The notes: generated from the sequence alone by a model not told the origin. Shown: positions 1 through 7,145, numbered from the stretch's first letter. The stretch: 9,619 nt of DNA from DASZTU01 sp035547675 (GCA_035547675.1 DASZUI010000274.1:1-9619); one strand, 5' to 3'. Made by a program: numbers and translations.

Positions 1-1050
1 GCCACCAACGACGAGCCTGGCGCCCTCGTTCTTGCCGATCTCGATATAGTCCGTGTCCTGCTTGAGCTGGCTCGGATCGACCACCGGCCCGATCTCGGTG
101 TCCTTGGCAATGGCGTCGCCCACCTTGAGATTGCGGATGCGGTCGGCCATGGCCGCGACGAATTTGTCATGGATGCCTTCGGTCACGATGACGCGCGAGG
201 TCGCCGTGCAGCGCTGGCCGGTCGAATAGAAGGCGCTCTGCGCCACGGTCTCGACCGCGACCTTGAGGTCGGCGTCGTCCACCACGACGGTCGGGTTCTT
301 GCCGCCCATTTCGAGCTGGAACTTGCGCATCACCTTGACGCTGGCATCTGCCACGCGCCGGCCCGTGCCCACCGAGCCGGTGAACGAGATGGCTTTTACG
401 TCGGGGCTGTCGAGCATGGTCTGCCCGACCACCGAGCCGCGTCCCATGACGAGGTTGAGTACGCCCTTGGGCAGGCCGTTGCGCTTGAGGATGTCCACAA
501 CCGCCCAGGTGCAGCCCGGCACGAGGTCCGCCGGCTTGATCACCACGGTATTGCCGAAGCAGAGGGCGGGCGCCATCTTCCAGCTCGGAATGGCGATCGG
601 AAAGTTCCAGGGCGTGATCAGCCCGACGACGCCCACCGGCTCGCGCGTGATCTCGACGCCGACGCCCGGCCTCACCGAAGGCAGCATCTCGCCCGAAAGC
701 CGCAGCGCCTCGCCGGCGAAGAAATCGAAAATCTGCCCGGCGCGCGTCACCTCGGCAATGGCTTCCGGCAGCGTCTTGCCCTCCTCGCGCGCCAGCAGCG
801 TGCCCAGCTCCTCGCGGCGCGCCAGGATTTCGTCGGCGGTTTTCCTGAGCAGCGCGTGGCGTTCGAGAATGCCGGAGCGCGACCAGGCCGGGAATGCCGC
901 CTTGGCCGCGGCGATCGCCGCCCTGGTCTGATCGACATCGGCCTGAGCGTATTCGCCGATCACCTCATTGGTGTTCGAGGGGTTGATGTTGGGCGCACCC
1001 GTGCCCTCGACCCATTCGCCATCGATGAGATTTTTGTGCAGTTCGGCCAT
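1..1050 (-). CDS. NAD(P)-dependent aldehyde dehydrogenase, alpha-ketoglutaric semialdehyde dehydrogenase-like (C-terminus cut by window edge)
   Basis: Reading the minus strand from the ATG at 1050 gives 350 codons without a stop; the frame leaves the window at base 1, so about 130-140 C-terminal residues are missing compared with the usual 480-500. The ALDH hallmarks are visible: TPWNF at 147-151 (oxyanion Asn149), cofactor-binding IKPA at 171-174, FTGS at 223-226, general base Glu247 in LEMGGKNP, and nucleophile Cys281 in GQRCTATSR. A GGAAG ribosome site lies just before the start. From memory the sequence most resembles Bacillus YcbD and related alpha-ketoglutaric semialdehyde dehydrogenases, which oxidise the semialdehyde to alpha-ketoglutarate in the cytoplasm. 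The upstream neighbour, 51 bases away, is an XylX-like dehydratase that would make this substrate, which supports the assignment. Family membership is certain; the exact substrate is inferred, and succinate-semialdehyde or another aldehyde remains possible. Confidence 0.93.
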   Translation of the reverse strand, partial: MAELHKNLIDGEWVEGTGAPNINPSNTNEVIGEYAQADVDQTRAAIAAAKAAFPAWSRSGILERHALLRKTADEILARREELGTLLAREEGKTLPEAIAEVTRAGQIFDFFAGEALRLSGEMLPSVRPGVGVEITREPVGVVGLITPWNFPIAIPSWKMAPALCFGNTVVIKPADLVPGCTWAVVDILKRNGLPKGVLNLVMGRGSVVGQTMLDSPDVKAISFTGSVGTGRRVADASVKVMRKFQLEMGGKNPTVVVDDADLKVAVETVAQSAFYSTGQRCTATSRVIVTEGIHDKFVAAMADRIRNLKVGDAIAKDTEIGPVVDPSQLKQDTDYIEIGKNEGARLVVGG

Positions 1051-1101
1051 TTTTCTTCCGTTTCCGCGTTGGTCCGCGCCCGAGGGCAGCGTCGATGAAA
1101 A

Positions 1102-2256
1102 CTACAGCAGCCCGGCTCGCCCCAGGTCGCGCAGCAGATGGCTCGCGCCATAGGTCCAGGGCGGGCAATCGGTTGCCAGCTGCACACGGTTGCTCAGCGT
1201 GCCCAGCGCCGGTGTCGAGATGGCGACGATGTCGCCCATTTTGTGCGTGAACCCCTTGCCCGGCCCGCCGCGGTCCTCGACCGGCGCGAACATGGTACCG
1301 AGATAGAGCACGAAGCCATCCGGATATTGGTGGTGCCCGCCGATGGTCGAGGCAACCAGCGCCTCGGGCGAGCGCGAGATCTGCCGCATCGACGAATAGC
1401 CGTCGAGCTTGAACCCGTCCGGCCCGGTGACCTTGAGCTCGATCTCCGCCTGCTTGACCGTCTCCAGCGTGAATTCGCCGTCGAAGAGCCGCACGAACGG
1501 CCCCAGCGAGGCCGAGGCGTTGTTGTCCTTGGCCTTGCCCAGCAACAGCGCCGAGCGCCCTTCGACGTCGCGCAGGTTGACGTCATTGCCCAGCGTCGCC
1601 CCGACAATGCGGCCGGCGCTCGACACCACGACCACCAGTTCCGGCTCGGGATTGTTCCATTGCGAGATCGGCAGCACGCCGACATCGGCGCCAAACCCGA
1701 CTGTCGCCATGGGCTGGCTCTTGGTGAAGACCTCGGCATCGGGCCCGATGCCGACCTCGAGATACTGGCTCCAGACGCCCCGCTCGATCAGCGTCCGCTT
1801 AACCGCCATGGCTGCGCCCGACCCGGGCACCAGCTTGGAAAGATCGGTGCCGATCAGCTTGACGATGTCCTGCCGCAGCGCGTCGGCGCGGCTTTTGTCG
1901 CCCCGCGCCTGTTCCTCGATGACGCGCTCCAGCAGGCTGACCACGAAAGTCACACCCGCCGCCTTGATCGCCTGCAAATCGACCGGCGACAGCAGATAGG
2001 CAACTCCCGGCTTGCGCTCTGCCTGCCAGCTATTGGCGAGCACGGCATCGAGCTCGCCGGCCGGGCTCCCGGCGGCCTCGGCCACATAGCGCGCCGGCTC
2101 CGGCATTTCGCAGATGTCGCGCACCGTCGGCGCGGCGCGGCTCGTAATATCGAGCAGCGTGTTCCCGCGCACCGTCACCACGCGTGGAAAGGCGAAACCA
2201 GGCAGCATCGCCCGCCCGACCAGCACGCCTTCGCCGGGCACGATTCCCTCGGCCAT
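1102..2256 (-). CDS. Fumarylacetoacetate hydrolase family protein, XylX-like 2-keto-3-deoxy-pentonate dehydratase
   Basis: A 384-residue cytoplasmic protein, full length for the COG3970/XylX branch of the FAH superfamily (Caulobacter XylX is about 390). Family features are WNNPEPEL at 200-207, GNDVNLRDVEGRSALL at 223-238, KAKDNNAS at 241-248, and YPDGFVLYLGTMFAP at 311-325. Glu204/Glu206 and Asp225 are the likely metal-binding acidic residues by analogy with other FAH-fold enzymes. XylX-type enzymes dehydrate 2-keto-3-deoxy-D-xylonate (or the L-arabinonate equivalent) to alpha-ketoglutaric semialdehyde. The gene immediately downstream encodes an aldehyde dehydrogenase of the kind that consumes this product, so the pair forms the lower half of a Weimberg-type pathway. 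The ATG at 2256 has a GAGG site about 8 bases upstream. The sugar dehydrogenase, lactonase and sugar-acid dehydratase genes are not in the window. The D-xylose versus L-arabinose assignment is open. Confidence 0.88.
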   Translation of the reverse strand: MAEGIVPGEGVLVGRAMLPGFAFPRVVTVRGNTLLDITSRAAPTVRDICEMPEPARYVAEAAGSPAGELDAVLANSWQAERKPGVAYLLSPVDLQAIKAAGVTFVVSLLERVIEEQARGDKSRADALRQDIVKLIGTDLSKLVPGSGAAMAVKRTLIERGVWSQYLEVGIGPDAEVFTKSQPMATVGFGADVGVLPISQWNNPEPELVVVVSSAGRIVGATLGNDVNLRDVEGRSALLLGKAKDNNASASLGPFVRLFDGEFTLETVKQAEIELKVTGPDGFKLDGYSSMRQISRSPEALVASTIGGHHQYPDGFVLYLGTMFAPVEDRGGPGKGFTHKMGDIVAISTPALGTLSNRVQLATDCPPWTYGASHLLRDLGRAGLL

Positions 2257-2289
2257 CCTGAACCCTCGGCTTCCTTTTCCCGAGGCTTC

Positions 2290-3423
2290 CTAGCCCCTTG
2301 GCTGCGCCACGGCAAGCGAGCCCTGCGGCGGGCGTTCCGTCCGGCGGTGTCCTGGCAGCCAGGACCGGACGAGCCTCAGCAGCGGCCGCTCGACATAGAT
2401 GTGGGCGAGGATGCCCGCCCCGATCCCGACCACCACCATCAGCACGGTGAAGCCGACCGGCCCCACCGCATCGTGGATCGCCTGGTTCCGGGCGAACAGG
2501 GTGGCGATCGCCGTCACGAAGAAGTAATGCACGATATAGATCGAGTAGGATGCGTCACCCAGCCGCGCCACCTGCTGCAGCGCCGCCGAGCGCCGCCAGA
2601 TCGGCTCGCTGACCAGCGCACCGAACACCACCAGGAAGGCGGGCAGCCCGGCTTTGATGCCGCGTGGCCATTCGAGCTTGAACTCCCACAGGAAGTAGAT
2701 GAGCACCATGCCGAGGACGGCCATCGCCAGCCCCTGCCAGGGCTGGAAGCGGTGCTCGCGCCACAGCACCGCCGCCCCCATGCCGAACAGGAATTCGAGC
2801 ATCTGGGCCTGGTCGGAATAATAGCCGAGGAAGAACAGTCGGCCGGCCAGCAGCGGGCCGATGGCGGTGATGGTGATAATGACGACCGCCGCCGTGGCGA
2901 AGGGCGGACGCCTTATGGCCAGGCACAGCGCCAGGATCGTGTAGAAAGCGAATTCGTAATTCAGCGTCCAGCCGGGCGAGATCAGCGGATGCGGCCAGGA
3001 TTGCGGGCCCATCGGCACGAACAGCAGGCTCTGGAGCGTCGCCAGGGGATCGGGTGTCCCGAAGAACCAGTCGGGCAGCACTAGCCCGCCGAGGAAAGCG
3101 ACGAGCGTCGCCAGCCAGTAGAGCGGCACGATGCGGGTGAAGCGCTGCAGCCAGAAATCGCCGGCGCGGCTCTCGGGCCTCAATATATAGACCATGATGA
3201 AGCCGGAGATGACGAAGAAGATGTCCACCCCGGATTCCATCCAGGGCGCCCGCGGCAGCGGAAACGGATGGTAGGCGTTCACCTCGCGATTGAGCGCGTG
3301 GGTGACGACCACCATTGCCGCCGCCCAGAAGCGCAATGCCTGCAGGCCGAAGATCGTCGATTTGCCGGCAGGATGCGGATCGCGCAGCGGCATGGTTTCG
3401 ACTTTTGGGGGAGCGGACGGCAT
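2290..3423 (-). CDS. Acyltransferase 3 family integral membrane protein (OafA/ExoZ-like)
   Basis: A roughly 377-residue multi-pass inner-membrane protein of the acyltransferase-3 family, which transfers acetyl or other acyl groups to surface polysaccharides, LPS or other glycans. Family motifs are the N-terminal LQALRFWAAAMVVVTHA (28-44) with the conserved His42, GVDIFFVISGFIM (65-77), RFTRIVPLYW (94-103), and a C-terminal YVERPLL after the last membrane segment. About ten hydrophobic segments are visible. The frame opens at a GTG at 3429; I prefer the ATG at 3423 because the homologous region begins soon after, although its ribosome site (GCGAG) is weak and an ATG at 3393 is also possible. 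It ends 33 bases before the XylX-like gene on the same strand, so co-transcription is plausible, yet no link to sugar-acid catabolism is known. The acceptor molecule cannot be told from the sequence. Confidence 0.88.
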   Translation of the reverse strand: MPSAPPKVETMPLRDPHPAGKSTIFGLQALRFWAAAMVVVTHALNREVNAYHPFPLPRAPWMESGVDIFFVISGFIMVYILRPESRAGDFWLQRFTRIVPLYWLATLVAFLGGLVLPDWFFGTPDPLATLQSLLFVPMGPQSWPHPLISPGWTLNYEFAFYTILALCLAIRRPPFATAAVVIITITAIGPLLAGRLFFLGYYSDQAQMLEFLFGMGAAVLWREHRFQPWQGLAMAVLGMVLIYFLWEFKLEWPRGIKAGLPAFLVVFGALVSEPIWRRSAALQQVARLGDASYSIYIVHYFFVTAIATLFARNQAIHDAVGPVGFTVLMVVVGIGAGILAHIYVERPLLRLVRSWLPGHRRTERPPQGSLAVAQPRG

Positions 3424-3593
3424 GAGCACTCGCAGTTTGCCCGATATTGCTCTCGCCTAACGCGGACACCGGAAAAAAGCATCAGCTGCCGCGGGCTTTT
3501 CTTCAGTGCGGCAGCCTGTCGCACCTGCCGCAATGGTGACGTATTGGCTCTGCAGCATCCCGGCGAATTCCGGAATGAGGAAAATTTCCCTAA
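3424..3593. promoter_or_regulatory. Divergent intergenic region between acyltransferase and SIMPL genes
   Basis: This 170-base spacer must hold the start signals for both outward-reading transcripts, but I see no convincing sigma-70 or EcfG promoter in either direction. Two structures stand out. One is an 8-bp inverted repeat GCTGCCGC (3485-3492) / GCGGCAGC (3509-3516); on the minus strand it is followed six bases later by six T residues, which could form a weak attenuator in the acyltransferase leader. The other is the pair of small palindromes ATTCCGGAAT and GGAAAATTTCC around 3568-3589, which overlap the probable ribosome site of the SIMPL gene. Confidence 0.35.
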
Positions 3594-4358
3594 ATGCGTC
3601 ATCCCCTTAAGCGTCACATTCTGCCGATCCTGCCGCTGGGCCTCGCCGTCATTGGGACCGCCGCTCAGCTCCAGCCTGCCTTCGCCGATGAAAGCGCGCC
3701 CCCGCGCCCCAGCATCGTCATGGAGGGCCGGGGCGAAGCGACCACCGCGCCCGACATGGCTACCATCAATGCCGGCGTGACCAGCACGGCGACGACGGCC
3801 CGCGAGGCGCTCGACGCCAACACCAAGGCCGTGGCCGCCCTGCTCGAGACCCTCAAGGCGGCGGGCATTGCCGAGGCCGACATCCAGACCACGAATTTTT
3901 CCGTAAATCCGCAATATTTCTACGCCGACCGCGACCAGAACGGGAACACGCCGCCCCCGAAAATCACCGGCTACCAGGTGCAGAACACGGTCGACGTGAA
4001 GATCGCCAAGCTCGACGGGCTGGGCGCGATCCTGGACAAAATCGTTTCCGACGGCGCCAACACCGTAAACGGCATCAGCTTTTCCGTGGGCGACAGCAGC
4101 AGGCTGATGGAGGAGGCGCGCAAGGCCGCTTTTGCCGATGCCGCGGCCAAGGCCAGGACCTATGCCGACGCCGCCGGCGTCGGGCTCGGGGACATTCTCA
4201 GCATCAACGAGACCGGCGGCAATGCCCCGCGTCCGGTGGTCTTCAAGACCCTTGCCGCCGCTGCTCCCGCCGCGGCCGTGCCGGTACAGGCCGGCCAGCT
4301 CACCTACGATGTCGACGTTACCGTCCAATGGCTGCTCAAGGGCAGCTCCGACCAATAG
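3594..4358 (+). CDS. SIMPL domain-containing exported protein (DUF541, YggE-like)
   Basis: A 254-residue protein close in length to E. coli YggE (about 246). Residues 1-31 form a Sec signal peptide: basic start, hydrophobic run PILPLGLAVIG, likely cleavage after AFA. The mature part is the SIMPL/DUF541 domain: IVMEGRGEATTAPDMATI (41-58) is the typical opening, followed by AREALDAN, DIQTTNFSVNPQY (97-109), ITGYQVQNTV (124-133), GANTVNGISFSV (154-165), ARKAAFADAAAKA (175-187) and the closing beta strand TYDVDVTVQW. It therefore acts in the periplasm or at the outer membrane. YggE has been linked to lower oxidative stress, but the family's biochemical role is unsettled. The gene ends 23 bases before the OmpA-family gene on the same strand, so the two probably form one transcript. 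The AGGA ribosome site lies about 13 bases from the ATG, slightly far. Confidence 0.92.
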   Translation: MRHPLKRHILPILPLGLAVIGTAAQLQPAFADESAPPRPSIVMEGRGEATTAPDMATINAGVTSTATTAREALDANTKAVAALLETLKAAGIAEADIQTTNFSVNPQYFYADRDQNGNTPPPKITGYQVQNTVDVKIAKLDGLGAILDKIVSDGANTVNGISFSVGDSSRLMEEARKAAFADAAAKARTYADAAGVGLGDILSINETGGNAPRPVVFKTLAAAAPAAAVPVQAGQLTYDVDVTVQWLLKGSSDQ

Positions 4359-4381
4359 CAGCAACGCGAGAGGAAATTCCG

Positions 4382-6580
4382 ATGCGGCTCCGACTTTGGT
4401 TCGCCACCGGGCTCGGCCTTGCCCTGCTCATGGACACTCCGGTCCTGAGTCTGGCGCAGGATGCGCCTGCCCAGGCCGCCCCTGCAGCGGAGGCCCCGGC
4501 GGCTGCCGCACCTGCCGCACCTGCCGCGCCGGCGGCACCCGACGCAGCCGGCCCGGCGGCTGCCGAGCCGCCGGCTGCAGCGGAATTGCCCGAGGCCTGC
4601 ACCGCTGCCGGCGTGACCGGCAAGGCGGCCTGCGAGGCCCTGCTCGCCAAGCAGAAGGGCGCGCGAGCGCCGGCTGCACCAAAGCCCGTGCCGCCGGCCG
4701 CTCCGGCGGCTGAACCGCAACCCGCGCCGGCCGCGCCCCAACAGCCGGCGCCCGAAGCCAAGCCGGCTCGTCCGGCAAGACCGGCCTCGCCGCCCGCGGC
4801 CGAGCCCGCCCCGCCACCAGAGGCCAAGCCGGCGCCCGAGGCCAAGCCTGCGCCTGAGGCCAAACCTGCGCCTGAGGCAAAACCCGCCCCGGAGGCGAAG
4901 CCGGCACCATCGCCTGAAAGCCCGCCTGCCGCGCCGGCGGCACAGCCGGCGCCGACGCCGGCACCGGAGACGAAGCCGGCCAGCTCCCCTGGCCCGCAGG
5001 GCAAGCCCCCGACAGCGCCCAACGCCAAGCCGGCGCGCAGGCCGGCTGCGCCGCCCCCTGCGAGCGCTGCCCCCGAAACCGCTCCGGTGGCACCCGCGCC
5101 GGCGGCACCTGCCCAGCCCGCTCCAGCGACCCCGGCGCCGGCACCGCAAGCCCCGCAGCAGCCGGTCACCGCCCCGCCGCAGGCCCCGGCGGCGACAAGC
5201 CCCGCGCCCGCAGCGCCGCAGGCCAGCCAGCCCGCGCCCGCAACCACGGCCAGCGGCCAGCCCGCCGAAATCATTCACGACCTGCCCAAGAGCGTGCCGC
5301 CGAGCGAGGTCGCTCCCTTGCTCGACAGTGCCAAGGACCAGCAGACCGGCGAAGCGCCGGCCCCGGCACACCCGGTGCCTACCACGCCACCGCCGCCGCC
5401 GAGCAATGACAAGGCCGCTCAGGCCGGCATCCGTCCGGAAAAGCTGGCGCCGATCGATCAGGCCAAGGGCCAGCCGATCGCTCCGCCGGCCGGCAATGCG
5501 GCGGCCGCGCCGGCCATCGCAACGCCACAGGACGCCAAGGTCATCGCCAATGGCCGCCCGGCCCGAGGCGGCGCGCCCACGCCGGGCGCACCCGGTCCGA
5601 ACGGCGCGCCGCAGCGGCCCGGCCGTCCGGGCGGTCCGGCCCCCGGCAATGCCCCGGCCCCCGGCAATGCTCCGGTCCCTGGCAATGCCCAGGCGGCTGG
5701 CCAACCGCAATCAGCCCCGCCACCGAATCCGATCGGCCTTGGCATCGGGGTGGTGCTGCAGCTTGGCAACCAGCTGATCGTCAACAGTCCCGGCCAGGAT
5801 CAACAGCGCATCGCCGCCGATCCGCAGGACAGAACGACCTATGAGCAATTGCCCGGCAATCGCTACCGCGAGACGATCACCCGACCCGGTGGCGTGCGCG
5901 TCGTCACCATCTACAACCGCAATGGCGACATCCTCAGGCGCTCGCGCTTCGACCGGAACGGCCACGAGACGGTCCTCGCCTATTTCGATGATCGCAACGA
6001 CGACGAGCTGCTCAACTGGCGCGACCCGGGCGCCGACTTGCCGCCGCTCCGCCTCACCATCCCGCCGCAGGACTATGTGCTGGATGCCCGTGGCGCCAGC
6101 GAGCGGCAGCTGCAGGACTTCTTCGCCCAACCGCCGGTCGAGAAGGTTCAGCGGCTCTATTCGATCGACGAAGTAAAGCGCTCGGCCCGCATCCGCGACT
6201 CGGTGCGGCGCCTGGAAATCGGCGACCTCACCTTCGATACCGGGGCGGCGACCATCTCGACCGACCAGATCGCGGCCCTCGACAATGTCGCCCAGGCCAT
6301 GCTGGCCCTGCTGCAACGCAACCCGGCCGAGACGTTCCTCATCGAGGGGCACACCGATGCAGTCGGCTCGGATATCGCCAACCTGCAGCTCTCCGATGCC
6401 CGCGCCGCAACCGTCGCCCGCATCCTGACCGACTTCTACCACGTGCCCCCGGAGAACCTGGCCACGCAGGGCTATGGCGAGCGCTTCCTCAAGGTGCAGA
6501 CGGATGGACCGGAACGGATCAACCGCCGCGTCACCATAAGGCGGATCACCCCCCTCGTGACCCTGGCACAGGGCGGCTAA
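4382..6580 (+). CDS. OmpA family protein with long Pro/Ala-rich linker
   Basis: The start at 4382 is chosen because AGGAAA lies 8 bases upstream and a signal peptide follows directly (MRLRLWFATGLGLALL, likely cleavage near SLA/QD at 25-26); the frame is open further upstream but overlaps the SIMPL gene. The protein has 732 residues. Residues about 27-448 are Pro/Ala-rich low complexity with PAPEAK and PGNAPA tandem repeats. This stretch includes a short helical-looking patch at 67-93 with the only two cysteines I find (Cys73, Cys84). Residues about 449-600 form a compositionally normal region I cannot assign. Residues 612-728 are an OmpA C-terminal domain: EGHTDAVG (655-662) with Asp659, LSDARAATV with Arg674, and NRRV at 714-717. 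The Asp and Arg spacing matches the diaminopimelate-binding pair of known OmpA domains. It should bind peptidoglycan from the periplasm. No N-terminal beta-barrel or lipobox is evident. Codon use is consistent with the neighbours. Confidence 0.9.
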   Translation: MRLRLWFATGLGLALLMDTPVLSLAQDAPAQAAPAAEAPAAAAPAAPAAPAAPDAAGPAAAEPPAAAELPEACTAAGVTGKAACEALLAKQKGARAPAAPKPVPPAAPAAEPQPAPAAPQQPAPEAKPARPARPASPPAAEPAPPPEAKPAPEAKPAPEAKPAPEAKPAPEAKPAPSPESPPAAPAAQPAPTPAPETKPASSPGPQGKPPTAPNAKPARRPAAPPPASAAPETAPVAPAPAAPAQPAPATPAPAPQAPQQPVTAPPQAPAATSPAPAAPQASQPAPATTASGQPAEIIHDLPKSVPPSEVAPLLDSAKDQQTGEAPAPAHPVPTTPPPPPSNDKAAQAGIRPEKLAPIDQAKGQPIAPPAGNAAAAPAIATPQDAKVIANGRPARGGAPTPGAPGPNGAPQRPGRPGGPAPGNAPAPGNAPVPGNAQAAGQPQSAPPPNPIGLGIGVVLQLGNQLIVNSPGQDQQRIAADPQDRTTYEQLPGNRYRETITRPGGVRVVTIYNRNGDILRRSRFDRNGHETVLAYFDDRNDDELLNWRDPGADLPPLRLTIPPQDYVLDARGASERQLQDFFAQPPVEKVQRLYSIDEVKRSARIRDSVRRLEIGDLTFDTGAATISTDQIAALDNVAQAMLALLQRNPAETFLIEGHTDAVGSDIANLQLSDARAATVARILTDFYHVPPENLATQGYGERFLKVQTDGPERINRRVTIRRITPLVTLAQGG
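4811..4909 (+). repeat. 18-bp in-frame tandem repeat encoding (P-A/P-P-E-A-K)x5
   Basis: Five consecutive 18-base units (4811-4828, 4829-4846, 4847-4864, 4865-4882, 4883-4900) plus a partial sixth encode PPPEAK then four PAPEAK units inside the linker of the OmpA-family protein. The units differ only at synonymous positions apart from the first one. This is the pattern of an old duplication kept under protein-level selection, or of slippage followed by drift. Confidence 0.9.
5642..5692 (+). repeat. 18-bp in-frame tandem repeat encoding PGNAPA-type units
   Basis: Nearly three copies of an 18-base unit (5642-5659, 5660-5677, then 5678-5692 partial) encode PGNAPA, PGNAPV and PGNAQ at the C-terminal end of the Pro/Ala linker. 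This repeat is separate from the PAPEAK one, so the linker has grown by more than one local duplication. Confidence 0.85.
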
Positions 6581-6592
6581 GAAGACGCGACA

Positions 6593-6622
6593 ATTAAGGC
6601 CGGGAATGTTCCCGGCCTTAAT
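6593..6622. terminator. Bidirectional intrinsic terminator between convergent ompA-family and arsR-type genes
   Basis: A perfect 14-bp inverted repeat, ATTAAGGCCGGGAA (6593-6606) and TTCCCGGCCTTAAT (6609-6622), with only two bases between the arms. It starts 12 bases after the stop of the plus-strand OmpA gene and overlaps the end of the minus-strand regulator, whose TAA stop (6618-6620) is inside the stem. The GC core flanked by A/T on both sides suits a two-way terminator, although there is no long T run on either strand. Confidence 0.8.
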
Positions 6623-6926
6623 CCCTCGCCGGCACCAATACTTCGAGTGGCAGCTCGGCGAATTGCCGAAGCCAGCGCATGGCCACCGCGTCGATCGGCA
6701 CCGGATTGAGGAAGTGCAGCTTCTCCCGGCCGCGCCGGCGCGTCATCACCAGGCCTGCCAGCTCGAGCTGCTTCAAATGCTTGGTCACCGCCTGCCGGGT
6801 GATGCCGAGGCCGTCGGCGAGGCTCGTCAGCGTCTGCCCGTTGCAGCGGCGCAGCCGGTCGAGCAGCAGCCTCCGGTGGCCGTCCCCCAGGGCGGCGAAC
6901 ACCAGGTCGCGATCATGTCCACTCAT
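6618..6926 (-). CDS. ArsR-family winged-helix transcriptional regulator
   Basis: A 102-residue DNA-binding protein of the ArsR type. The N-terminal DLVFAALGDGHRRLLLDRL (7-25) is the usual first helix region. The helix-turn-helix spans about 33-60 (SLADGLGITRQAVTKHLKQLELAGLV), and the wing is RRRGREKLHFLNPVPI (63-78). The REKLHFLNPVPI ending is typical of the ArsR subgroup often found beside SRPBCC/AHSA1 (START-fold) genes. The metal-binding ELCVCD motif of true arsenic repressors is absent, so metal sensing is unlikely. No SRPBCC gene is present here: the neighbours are a convergent OmpA gene and a divergent small membrane protein gene. The ATG at 6926 lacks a clear ribosome site. A TCATG-N4-CATGA inverted repeat (6923-6936) overlaps the start codon and might be an operator; this is speculative. 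Confidence 0.87.
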   Translation of the reverse strand: MSGHDRDLVFAALGDGHRRLLLDRLRRCNGQTLTSLADGLGITRQAVTKHLKQLELAGLVMTRRRGREKLHFLNPVPIDAVAMRWLRQFAELPLEVLVPARD

Positions 6927-7082
6927 GTACGCATGATGCGGCGCGGTCCGCCGGCGTTCAATGGCGGCGCCGTCTTGCCCACCGTTTTCGGCTGATCAGA
7001 TTGCGGCAGAATTGCGACAAGAGAACGAAGCATTCCAGATCACGATACGAATACAATTTCGTGAACTGGAAGCAACAAGTCA

Positions 7083-7107
7083 GGAACGATCCCACCGGCC
7101 TCGCGTT
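7083..7107 (+). promoter_or_regulatory. EcfG (general stress response sigma factor) type promoter
   Basis: GGAAC at 7083-7087 and CGTT at 7104-7107 are separated by 16 bases. This fits the GGAAC-N16/17-CGTT consensus of the alphaproteobacterial EcfG/SigT/RpoE2 sigma factors. It lies on the correct strand, 38 bases before the start codon of the small membrane protein, leaving a leader of roughly 30 bases that holds the ribosome site. The match is exact at all nine specified positions. Sigma factor identity is inferred from consensus only. Confidence 0.72.
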
Positions 7108-7145
7108 ATGGCTCGGAAACAGTACCCATGACAAGGAGTTCAACC

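Noticed and set aside
169..1098. A 309-codon plus-strand open frame at the left edge
   Set aside because: It lies opposite the aldehyde dehydrogenase, whose catalytic motifs are intact, and its own translation is Arg/His/Asp-rich without any motif.
1138..3084. A 648-codon plus-strand open frame opposite the XylX-like and acyltransferase genes
   Set aside because: It spans two well-supported genes on the other strand and is rich in Arg, His, Asp and Gln, typical of the antisense of high-GC genes. It has no recognisable domain.
4811..4909. The 18-bp repeats considered as a CRISPR array
   Set aside because: The units are contiguous, in frame, without spacers, and vary mainly at synonymous positions; they are coding repeats.
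4304..5710. A 468-codon minus-strand Arg/Gly-rich frame
   Set aside because: It is the antisense of GC-rich Pro/Ala codons in the OmpA-family linker, so the Arg/Gly pattern is a by-product of composition.
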